5,057 bases of DNA, from positions 1-5,057 of the forward strand of contig DSBS01000069.1 of assembly GCA_011045925.1 (NCBI GenBank), in the 5' to 3' direction. The translations under genes and the position numbers were made by a program. Source of the stretch: Candidatus Woesearchaeota archaeon (lineage in GTDB: Archaea > Nanobdellota > Nanobdellia > Woesearchaeales > JASKKU01). Below the pieces are notes generated by a model that worked only from the letters and a program-made list of their open reading frames with translations, was not told the DNA's origin and did not search any database. Of this stretch, positions 1 to 5,057 are shown piece by piece; position 1 is the first letter of the stretch, and every line of letters begins with the position of its first letter.

Positions 1-1
1 A

Positions 2-553
2 TTATTTACTAAAGAAGCATTGGATAAATTCAGAGAAAAAAAGTTTAATGTCATTATAAAAGGTATAAAAGGAGCCGACAAAAGAGAATATATTACCTCT
101 TTTAAGAAAATTACTTTAGACTCTATCCTTTCTGAATACCTGAAAAACCCAGAATTCTTTATTTCTGAATTCAATTCCCTTGTTGAGAAGTACATAGAGT
201 CAAAAAGCCGGCTTGATAAAAGAGTCGCTGAAGCAAAAAGCCTAGGTATAACCGATTTAGAAGCAACTAAAAGAGCAAAAGAAGTTGCAGAAGCATACAG
301 GGAAGCCATGAAATGCGTTGAAGAAATGCCAATAGCAAGCCTTTCACCTTTTTATGCTCAGTCTTTCATTCACTACCTTAATAGCAACGGCCTGAGAAAA
401 ACCGAGTATGATTTATTTGAAAAACTGAACGAGGAAATCTTCAGGCAATCCAAGCTGGCTTTCTCATTTTGTATCAACGACATTTCAAAAGCCCAGGAGG
501 ATTCCCTCGAATATCTTGAATTAAATTATGCAGCAGAAACAGAAAATTACTAA
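2..553 (+). CDS. Hypothetical protein, 5'-truncated by window edge
   Basis: I do not recognise this protein. The reading frame is open from position 2 with no stop, so the gene starts to the left of the window. The TTG at 20 is an internal leucine codon more likely than a start. The visible 183 residues are mostly hydrophilic and look largely alpha-helical. Residues about 50-110 are rich in Lys, Glu and Ala with a coiled-coil-like spacing, and the C-terminal third is a mixed amphipathic helical region ending in an acidic tail. There is no signal peptide, membrane segment or recognisable catalytic motif in the visible part. It is strikingly AT-rich: I count 49 G+C in bases 1-180 (27%) against 56 in bases 601-720 (47%) of the next gene. 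It ends 8 bases from the convergent alaS stop. The coding call is fairly safe because of the long open frame and normal codon use. The function is unknown. Confidence 0.75.
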   Translation, partial: LFTKEALDKFREKKFNVIIKGIKGADKREYITSFKKITLDSILSEYLKNPEFFISEFNSLVEKYIESKSRLDKRVAEAKSLGITDLEATKRAKEVAEAYREAMKCVEEMPIASLSPFYAQSFIHYLNSNGLRKTEYDLFEKLNEEIFRQSKLAFSFCINDISKAQEDSLEYLELNYAAETENY

Positions 554-563
554 AAGGCTTTTT
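552..563. terminator. Possible bidirectional T-tract terminator between convergent stops
   Basis: Between the hypothetical gene and alaS the plus strand reads AAAAGGCTTTTT. This gives a T5 run for plus-strand transcripts and a T4 run for minus-strand ones. The A-arm and T-arm could pair only as a very short stem. It overlaps both stop codons. The evidence is position and base content only. Confidence 0.3.
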
Positions 564-2355
564 ACTCCAGCACAGCCTTAATCCTTCTCACGCCGGCAGC
601 AGAGCTCTCTTCCTTAATAATCCTAAACCTGCCAAGCTCCCCTGTGCTTTTCACATGCGGCCCCATGCAGATTTCCATAGAATAACCGCCAGTCTTGTAC
701 ACAAAAACCTTCGATGGGTAGCTTGCGCCAAACTCACTCTGCGCCCCCTTCTCAACCGCCTCCTCCGGGCTCATTTCAAGCCTTTCAACAGGCAGGTCCA
801 GGGAAATAACCCTGTTAACCTCATCCTCAACTCTCTTAATCTCCTCTCCAGTAAGCTTTCTCTCAAAATTAAAGTCAAACCTAAGCCGCTCAGAGTTAAT
901 ATTCGAGCCTTTCTGCCTGATTTCGGGGTCAATAACTTTTCTCAGCGCCTCATTCAAAATGTGCGTTGCAGTATGCAGCCTCGTAGTTTTTTCACTCTCA
1001 TCTGACAAGCCACCCTTAAACTTTTGCTCAGCCCCTTTCCTTGAGATCTCCTGGTGCTTCCTGTAAAGGCCCTCAAAGCCCTTCTTATCCACGCTCAAGC
1101 CCTTCTCCTTAGCAAGCTCCACAGTCATCTCAATAGGAAACCCATAGCTCTGAAAAAGCAGGAAAGCAGCATCAGCAGGCAACTCCTTAAGTTCCTTGCT
1201 AATTGTCTTGCCCGCAACCTTTCCAAACTCATTCAGGCCCTTTTCAATCGTCCTGTTAAACCTCTCCTCCTCAATCCTTAGCTGTTCCTTAATGAATTTT
1301 GATTTTTGCTTCATAAGTGGGTAGTCATCCTTATATATCCCTATTGCCGCATCAGCAATCTTAGTGCAGAACCCGTCTTTTATCCCAAGCATCCTGCCGT
1401 ACCTGATTGCCCTTCTGATAAACCTCCTGAGAATGTATCCCTGGTCAACGTTGCTCGGAGTAACCGCCCTCTCATCCCCAAGAATAAAAGTTGCAGCCTT
1501 AAGGTGGTCAGCAATAACCCTCACAGCAAACTCATTATCCTTTAAGTCAGCAGAGCCAGCCAGGTCATTAATAGCGCGAATTATTGGCTCAAAAGCCTCA
1601 GTCTCAAAAACATTTGTCTTGCCCTGAAGCACCATCACAACCCTTTCTACACCCATGCCAGTATCAACATTCTTTTGCTTCAGTGGAACATACCTTCCTT
1701 CCCGTGTCTTGTTATACTGCATAAACACATTGTTCCATATCTCAACCCAGTTCTCATTCTTCGGGTCAAACACAGCAGGAGGCTTCTCGTAATCAAGCTT
1801 CCAGTAGAAAATCTCACTGTCAGGCCCACATGGCCCTGTCTCGCCAGCAGGCCCCCACCAGTTATCCTCTTTTGAAAGATAAGCAATCCTCCCAGCTGGA
1901 ACACCCAACCTATGCCAGATTCCTGCAGCCTCACTGTCCCTCGGCGCATCACTGTCCCCGGCAAAAACGCTCACAGCAATCCTTTCAGGGTCAAGCCCAA
2001 GCCACTCTTTATCTGTCAGGAACTCCCAGCTCCAGGAAATAGACTCCTTCTTAAAGTAGTCACCCAGGCTCCAGTTCCCAAGCATTTCGAAAAAAGTCAG
2101 GTGAGTTTCATTCCCCACCCTGTCAATATCCCCAGTCCTGATGCATTTCTGCACATCTACAAGCCTCTTTCCAAGAGGGTGAGGCTCACCAAGCAAAAAA
2201 GGCACAAGGGGATGCATCCCGGCTGTGGTGAAAAGCACGCTAGGGTCATTCTCAGGAATAAGAGAAGCTGGCTCCAGCCTCTTATGCCCTTTTGACTCAA
2301 AGAATGCAACATACAGCTTCCTAAGCTTCCTAAGGCCTATTTTCTCTTGCATCAT
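562..2355 (-). CDS. alaS: Alanyl-tRNA synthetase, short form lacking C-Ala
   Basis: This cytoplasmic class II synthetase (597 residues) charges tRNA-Ala with alanine using ATP and, through its editing domain, should hydrolyse Ser- or Gly-tRNA-Ala. Catalytic core: motif 2 region with R73 and TFFEMLGNWSLGDYF (87-101), the GPCGPDSEI loop (174-182), NNVFMQ (208-213) and motif 3 DTGMGVER (231-238). The tRNA-recognition region includes RVIADHLKA (279-287) and GYILRRFIRRAIRYG (306-320). The editing domain carries the zinc set H461-x3-H465 and C563-x3-H567, and the protein ends right after AAGVRRIKAVLE. Full-length AlaRS is about 870-900 residues; here the DHHA1/C-Ala domain is absent, and the gene stops cleanly rather than by frameshift, since the opposing gene begins 8 bases on. 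It lacks the archaeal N-terminal extension and resembles CPR-bacterial AlaRS (for example the WWGPAGETGPCGP insertion). It lies 29 bases downstream of the glycosyltransferase. ATG at 2355 is followed at once by ATG at 2352, which fits the upstream TATA-like box better. Confidence 0.96.
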   Translation of the reverse strand: MMQEKIGLRKLRKLYVAFFESKGHKRLEPASLIPENDPSVLFTTAGMHPLVPFLLGEPHPLGKRLVDVQKCIRTGDIDRVGNETHLTFFEMLGNWSLGDYFKKESISWSWEFLTDKEWLGLDPERIAVSVFAGDSDAPRDSEAAGIWHRLGVPAGRIAYLSKEDNWWGPAGETGPCGPDSEIFYWKLDYEKPPAVFDPKNENWVEIWNNVFMQYNKTREGRYVPLKQKNVDTGMGVERVVMVLQGKTNVFETEAFEPIIRAINDLAGSADLKDNEFAVRVIADHLKAATFILGDERAVTPSNVDQGYILRRFIRRAIRYGRMLGIKDGFCTKIADAAIGIYKDDYPLMKQKSKFIKEQLRIEEERFNRTIEKGLNEFGKVAGKTISKELKELPADAAFLLFQSYGFPIEMTVELAKEKGLSVDKKGFEGLYRKHQEISRKGAEQKFKGGLSDESEKTTRLHTATHILNEALRKVIDPEIRQKGSNINSERLRFDFNFERKLTGEEIKRVEDEVNRVISLDLPVERLEMSPEEAVEKGAQSEFGASYPSKVFVYKTGGYSMEICMGPHVKSTGELGRFRIIKEESSAAGVRRIKAVLE

Positions 2356-2374
2356 TTCCTAGAAAAGCTCCTTT

Positions 2375-2384
2375 TTTTTAAAGT
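2375..2384 (-). promoter_or_regulatory. alaS: TATA-like box upstream of alaS
   Basis: In the 29-base gap after the glycosyltransferase stop, the minus strand reads ACTTTAAAAA. Its TTTAAAAA core (2382-2375) is centred about 26 bases before the second ATG of alaS (2352), a leaderless spacing. An AGGAG at 2372-2368 is also present but lies 12-15 bases from the two ATGs, longer than usual. The gene could instead be read through from the glycosyltransferase. A-rich intergenic sequence can resemble TATA by chance. Confidence 0.4.
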
Positions 2385-3101
2385 TTACTCAAAAGACTCC
2401 AATCTTTTCCTAAGAGAGCGGAGGTCTCTAAGATAATCCCTAATTATCCTGAAAATCCTTACTTTGCTTCTCTTGCTTTCTTTCCAATCTACAGGAATCT
2501 CCTTAATGCTAAACCCTTTCCTCTCAGCAATAACCAGAAGCTCAGAGTCAAAAAACCATTCCTTATCCTTTGTCAGGGGAACAATCTCATCCAGGACTCT
2601 CTGGCTTACAGCCTTAAACCCGCACTGCAGGTCAGAGATCTCAGTATCAAGCATTGCATGTGCAAGCCTATTGTAAGCCTTAGATAGGATAAGCCGCAGC
2701 ATCTTTCTTTCCACCCTGGATTTTGGGTGATACCTGCAGCCTGTTGCAATCTCAAAGCCAGAAGCAACCGCATCAATAAGCTCTCGGGTATGGCTTATTC
2801 CTGTGGCAAGGTCAACGTCACAGTAAGCATATATATCAGCAGGAAAAGCTTTCCATGCATCAACAAGGGCAAACCCCCGGCCTTTCCTGTCTATGTGAAA
2901 AGCCTTCACTCCAGGCTCAATCTTCTCAAGCCTTCTTGCAATCTGCAAAGTAGAATCCGTTGAGGCATTATCAGCAATTATAATCTTCCACTCATAGCCT
3001 GAAAGGTTATTTCTGAAATAGCCGGCAAGCTTCCTGACAGAAGCCTCAAGCACTTTCTCCTCATTGTAAACAGGCACTACAAAATTAACTTTGAGAGGCA
3101 T
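2385..3101 (-). CDS. Family 2 glycosyltransferase, ALG5/GtrB-like (polyprenyl-phosphate hexose synthase)
   Basis: This is a GT-A fold glycosyltransferase (238 residues) that probably moves a hexose from a nucleotide sugar to a polyprenyl or dolichyl phosphate on the cytoplasmic membrane face. Visible motifs, numbered from the ATG at 3101, are: nucleotide-binding start VVPVYNEE (8-15), IIADNASTDST (41-51), the metal-binding DxD as D95-V-D97, the acceptor-side DLQCGFKA (157-164), FFDSELL (183-189) and the W-x-E-x3-SKV element (206-214) seen in dolichyl-phosphate glucosyltransferases. No membrane helices follow the catalytic domain, unlike classical GtrB, so membrane contact may rely on the basic C-terminal helix. 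A GTG at 3116 extends the frame by five residues. I prefer the ATG at 3101, because the GTG lies only about 12 bases from the TATA-like box, upstream of the expected transcript start. The divergent GtrA gene suggests a functional pair. Sugar and lipid specificity cannot be read from the sequence. Confidence 0.9.
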   Translation of the reverse strand: MPLKVNFVVPVYNEEKVLEASVRKLAGYFRNNLSGYEWKIIIADNASTDSTLQIARRLEKIEPGVKAFHIDRKGRGFALVDAWKAFPADIYAYCDVDLATGISHTRELIDAVASGFEIATGCRYHPKSRVERKMLRLILSKAYNRLAHAMLDTEISDLQCGFKAVSQRVLDEIVPLTKDKEWFFDSELLVIAERKGFSIKEIPVDWKESKRSKVRIFRIIRDYLRDLRSLRKRLESFE

Positions 3102-3122
3102 GCAAAACAAAAGCACCTCAAG

Positions 3123-3136
3123 CTTTAAATACTTTC
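3123..3136. promoter_or_regulatory. Shared divergent archaeal promoter (TATA box) for glycosyltransferase and GtrA genes
   Basis: The plus strand reads TTTAAATA at 3124-3131, close to the archaeal TATA consensus. The minus strand reads TATTTAAA over the same bases, preceded by GAAAG (3136-3132), which resembles a BRE. The box centre (3127.5) is about 27 bases from both the ATG at 3155 on the plus strand and the ATG at 3101 on the minus strand. In archaea transcription starts about 25-27 bases from the TATA centre, so both messages would begin at or next to their start codons. The spacing is seen directly; promoter activity is inferred. Confidence 0.6.
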
Positions 3137-3154
3137 TCTAATCATCCAGGTAAA

Positions 3155-3568
3155 ATGCTGGATAATCTTAGTTTTTCAGCAGTGCTGAAAGAGATAAAAA
3201 GATATTTTGTTTTCATCACCGGAGGGGCTATCAGCACCTTAATCAGCATAGCCATAACCTTTATTCTGACAGAAGCCTTTAAGCTTTGGCACATGATTGG
3301 AGTCTCCCTTGCACTCTTTGCAGAGATAATCTTTCAGTTTATATACCATAGCAGGGTTACCTTTAAGTCAAAAGGCAGGTTTAAGGTATTTGCTGTTCTG
3401 CTCATTCTGCTAAGCGGGCTTTACTGGCTCCTCGTGTATTTACTAAGCGTAAGATTAGAAATCCATTATATCCCATCAATCATCCTGGCTTCATTTGCAG
3501 TCTCCATCCTAAACTACACCCTAAACAAGCAGCTGGTATTCAACCCAAAAAAGAAAAATATGCATTAA
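3155..3568 (+). CDS. GtrA-family four-helix membrane protein (putative lipid-linked sugar flippase)
   Basis: This small integral membrane protein has 137 residues, the usual GtrA length. Four hydrophobic segments are visible at about 16-38 (beginning YFVFITGGAISTLISIAI), 43-65, 76-97 and 101-124. It has the family hallmarks of an N-terminal RYFVFITGG-type entry into helix 1, a Y-H-S-R-x-T-F-K stretch after helix 2, and an N-Y-x-L-N-K-x-L-V-F end to helix 4. GtrA proteins are proposed to move polyprenyl-phosphate-linked sugars across the membrane for surface polysaccharide or glycoprotein modification. That role is family knowledge, not proven for this protein. It is divergent from the ALG5/GtrB-like glycosyltransferase, with 53 bases between the two preferred starts and a shared TATA-like box. 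The ATG at 3155 sits about 27 bases after that box, which suggests little or no leader. A weak AGGT at 3148-3151 is the only Shine-Dalgarno-like sequence. The stop lies 6 bases from the convergent surface-protein stop. Confidence 0.88.
   Translation: MLDNLSFSAVLKEIKRYFVFITGGAISTLISIAITFILTEAFKLWHMIGVSLALFAEIIFQFIYHSRVTFKSKGRFKVFAVLLILLSGLYWLLVYLLSVRLEIHYIPSIILASFAVSILNYTLNKQLVFNPKKKNMH
3547..3558 (-). terminator. Oligo-T terminator for the surface-protein gene
   Basis: On the minus strand, 16 bases beyond the surface-protein stop, there is T5-C-T6, lying inside the 3' end of the convergent GtrA gene. Archaeal RNA polymerase terminates at such T-runs without needing a hairpin, and I see no hairpin here. 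On the plus strand the same bases encode the Lys-rich tail of the GtrA protein, so the run may partly reflect coding. Confidence 0.4.
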
Positions 3569-3587
3569 TTTCTTCTATTTTACTTTC
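3569..3587 (+). terminator. Pyrimidine-rich terminator for the GtrA gene
   Basis: Right after the GtrA stop the plus strand is a T-rich tract broken by single C or A residues, including TTTC, ATTTTA and CTTTC. It overlaps the last codons of the convergent surface-protein gene. This is a plausible archaeal T-tract terminator but has no long uninterrupted run. Confidence 0.3.
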
Positions 3588-5056
3588 CCCTTATGGTTAG
3601 CATGGGTAAGGAAAAACAGGATTAATGAAAAAACGCAGAATCCCCCTGCAAGTGAGATAAGTAGTGGCTTTAGCAATCTGCTGCCTAAAGAGCCGGTTTT
3701 GTCTTCTTCTAAATGAAGTTCAGAGCCAATTGCTTCTTTTTCTAAAATTAAATCTCCATTACCTTCATCAAGATAAGAAGGGTCAGTGCCACAACTTTCT
3801 TTGGTTACTGGAATCATCTCATTGGTGCCGCACTGGTTTAAATCCTCACACTCTCTTAATCTAAATCCGGACTCAAGGCACTCAGACCACTCGCTGCAAA
3901 CCCAGTATTCAATGCATTCGCACTCTTGGGTTTCTGCTGGCTTATTTTCTTCAGTACCGCACTCATTAGCATCGATACATGCCCTTTGCTGCTGCCCTTC
4001 TATACAATCTGACCACTCAGTGCATTCCCACAACGAAGTGCACCTGGATAAAGGAGCCCCACCGCCCCCTATCCTGCCTGTACCGCTATTTGGAACCACT
4101 CCATTATCATCATCCTCATCATCTTCATCTTCTTCATCCTCAAAATCAGTTTCATTCCTGGCTCCATAAGCAAAAAGAGAAAAGTGCGGGGTTACGAAAC
4201 TAAAGACTGCATAGCCTGCCTCAAACCCAGAAAAGGCAGTGTCAAGCCCCAGCCAACCTTCACCATCATATAAAAAAACAGACACCAGAGACAAGTTCGT
4301 AATCTGCATATCATCAATAATAAGCTGTGGAATCCTGAAGAAAACAACAGCATTTTCTTCGCTGCCTGAAAGGTTTATCTCAAAGAAGCCAATTGGCCTT
4401 GATAAATCAACAGGCCCACTAATTTCATTTGGAGAAACATTTCCAAGCACACGAGCGCCTGTTACATTTGATGATATTCCGCTAATATTAATCAGGAAGT
4501 AGCCAACCTCAGTTAAGTCAAGGCTTGCAGAGCCAGTCTCTAGGTCAGGCTCAATAACATCAGAGAGAATTGATTCCTGAACCTCAATAGTATCTAAAAC
4601 AGAACCGCTGTTTCCAGCAGGGTCTTTAACTGTGAGCAAAACAGAGAAATTGCTAGGGGTATAGAAAACTTTCTCAGCAACCCCCTGGCCTGATGTGGAA
4701 CCATCATGAAAAAGCCAGGCATAGGACTCAATGCCATTCACATCATAAGAAAGAGAGCCATTAAAAACAAGAGCCATTCCCGGATAAGCAGGATAAGGAG
4801 CAACAGAAAAGCTTGCAACCGGGCTTACTGAATCAACAAAGAAGGAAACAGAAGAGTTGTTCAGGTTGCCTGCACTGTCTATTGCCCATACAATAATAAT
4901 ATTGTCTCCCTGAGAAACATTAACAACCTCAGGGCTTTCGTATGTCTGGTTCTCCCCACCATTAAGAGAATACCCCACAGCCTCAAGATTGGCATCACTT
5001 GCACTAATGTTAAGCAGGATTTCAGAAGTGTTGTAGAGCCCATCATTCCCAGGAAA
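3575..5056 (-). CDS. Membrane-anchored surface protein with Ig-like, PKD and cysteine-rich modules, 5'-truncated by window edge
   Basis: The frame is open to the right edge, so the N-terminus and any signal peptide are outside; the GTG at 4978 is an internal valine codon. Domains in the 493 visible residues are: end of an Ig-like repeat (1-75, with WAIDSAGN at 57-64), a PKD domain (about 76-159, with YAWLFHDG at 112-119 and LLTVKDPAGN at 140-149), a PGF-pre-PGF-like domain (about 170-300, ending TPHFSLFAYG), an acidic tract (304-317), a Gly-rich linker, two six-cysteine modules (339-379 and 381-422), an acidic stalk, one membrane helix (about 461-483) and a Lys/His-rich cytoplasmic tail. At least a dozen N-x-S/T sequons lie before residue 302 and none after. 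I infer a cell-surface glycoprotein used in adhesion or envelope structure. The ligand is unknown. There is no PGF-CTERM or sortase-like sorting signal, so anchoring is probably by the helix itself. Confidence 0.88.
   Translation of the reverse strand, partial: FPGNDGLYNTSEILLNISASDANLEAVGYSLNGGENQTYESPEVVNVSQGDNIIIVWAIDSAGNLNNSSVSFFVDSVSPVASFSVAPYPAYPGMALVFNGSLSYDVNGIESYAWLFHDGSTSGQGVAEKVFYTPSNFSVLLTVKDPAGNSGSVLDTIEVQESILSDVIEPDLETGSASLDLTEVGYFLINISGISSNVTGARVLGNVSPNEISGPVDLSRPIGFFEINLSGSEENAVVFFRIPQLIIDDMQITNLSLVSVFLYDGEGWLGLDTAFSGFEAGYAVFSFVTPHFSLFAYGARNETDFEDEEDEDDEDDDNGVVPNSGTGRIGGGGAPLSRCTSLWECTEWSDCIEGQQQRACIDANECGTEENKPAETQECECIEYWVCSEWSECLESGFRLRECEDLNQCGTNEMIPVTKESCGTDPSYLDEGNGDLILEKEAIGSELHLEEDKTGSLGSRLLKPLLISLAGGFCVFSLILFFLTHANHKGKVK
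3791..4042 (-). repeat. Tandem pair of six-cysteine W-S-x-C modules in the surface protein
   Basis: Two adjacent protein modules share the pattern C-x5-C-x5-C-x8/9-C-x5-C-x12-C, with cysteines at 339, 345, 351, 360, 366, 379 and at 381, 387, 393, 403, 409, 422 of the visible protein. Each has W-x-C-[TS]-E-W-S-[DE]-C and a later [DE]-x-N-x-C-G-T. The even cysteine count suggests three disulfides per module outside the cell. The layout recalls thrombospondin type 1 repeats but is not a standard match. The DNA copies have diverged, so the duplication is old. Confidence 0.8.
4106..4147 (-). repeat. Trinucleotide-rich tract encoding an acidic linker
   Basis: On the plus strand this is a run of ATC, TTC and CTC triplets, giving 14 residues of which all but one phenylalanine are Asp or Glu (residues 304-317 of the visible protein). 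It separates the glycosylatable beta-domains from the cysteine-rich modules. The triplets are imperfect, but such tracts can change length by slippage. Charge suggests an extended spacer or a divalent-cation-binding segment; the latter is only a possibility. Confidence 0.7.
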
Positions 5057-5057
5057 G

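Noticed and set aside
20..22. TTG as the start of the leftmost gene
   Set aside because: The frame remains open upstream to the window edge and no ribosome-binding site precedes the TTG, so the gene is better read as truncated.
562..600. A frameshift or assembly error cutting off the AlaRS C-terminus
   Set aside because: The editing domain is complete to its usual final residues, and the bases beyond the stop are occupied by a convergent gene. I see no C-Ala-like sequence continuing on the minus strand.
655..2295. Several open frames on the plus strand, and one on the minus strand in another frame, within alaS
   Set aside because: They overlap a well-conserved synthetase gene along its length, show no recognisable domains, and read as low-complexity by-products of its codon use.
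3114..3119. GAGGTG on the minus strand as a Shine-Dalgarno site (or its GTG as the start) for the glycosyltransferase
   Set aside because: It lies 12 bases from the ATG at 3101, longer than usual, and only about 10 bases from the TATA box, so it would be upstream of the expected transcript start. The match may be chance, though it cannot be excluded if transcription starts further upstream.
3664..4502. Plus-strand open frames opposite the surface protein, one with a long serine run
   Set aside because: The serine run is the antisense reading of the acidic Asp/Glu tract. The minus frame has clear PKD and cysteine-module structure, so these are shadows.
4976..4978. GTG as the start of the surface protein
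   Set aside because: The frame continues to the right edge with Ig-like sequence typical of the same repeat, and a surface protein should begin with a signal peptide, which is not present here.
1..5057. CRISPR array, tRNA or rRNA gene, insertion sequence or toxin-antitoxin pair
   Set aside because: I saw no regularly spaced repeats, cloverleaf-like segments, terminal inverted repeats, transposase motifs or small paired genes. The intergenic space is too short to hold them.

Overview
The window most likely comes from a DPANN-type archaeon (Woesearchaeota/Pacearchaeota-like). The main evidence is the surface protein at the right end. It has Ig-like, PKD and PGF-pre-PGF-like domains, an acidic linker, paired W-x-x-C / W-S-x-C cysteine modules and a C-terminal membrane anchor, a combination I associate with these archaea. 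Archaeal TATA-like boxes lie about 26 bases before three plausible starts, which supports this. The lineage call is inference, because there is no rRNA or ribosomal protein here.

Layout, left to right. (1) Positions 2-553 (+): the AT-rich 3' part of a gene of unknown function that begins outside the window. (2) 562-2355 (-): a 597-residue alanyl-tRNA synthetase of bacterial/CPR type, complete through its editing domain but with no C-terminal C-Ala (DHHA1) domain. (3) 2385-3101 (-): a soluble family-2 glycosyltransferase of the ALG5/GtrB (polyprenyl-phosphate hexose synthase) kind. (4) 3155-3568 (+): a four-helix GtrA-family membrane protein, divergent from the glycosyltransferase, with one near-symmetric TATA box between them. 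(5) 3575-5056 (-): the C-terminal 493 residues of a membrane-anchored, sequon-rich surface protein whose start lies beyond the window. Coding density is very high. Convergent stops are 8 and 6 bases apart and no stretch over 60 bases lacks a gene.

The glycosyltransferase and GtrA protein suggest one pathway: a lipid-linked sugar made on the cytoplasmic face and moved across the membrane for surface glycosylation. The neighbouring surface protein, with about a dozen N-glycosylation sequons, is the sort of product such a pathway modifies, although no oligosaccharyltransferase or GT-C enzyme is visible. alaS is a housekeeping gene with no clear link to the rest.

I do not see a convincing undescribed system. 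The points most worth a second look are the mini-AlaRS of CPR type in an archaeal setting, the shared divergent promoter with apparently leaderless starts, the partitioned architecture of the surface protein, and the base-composition break at the left edge.
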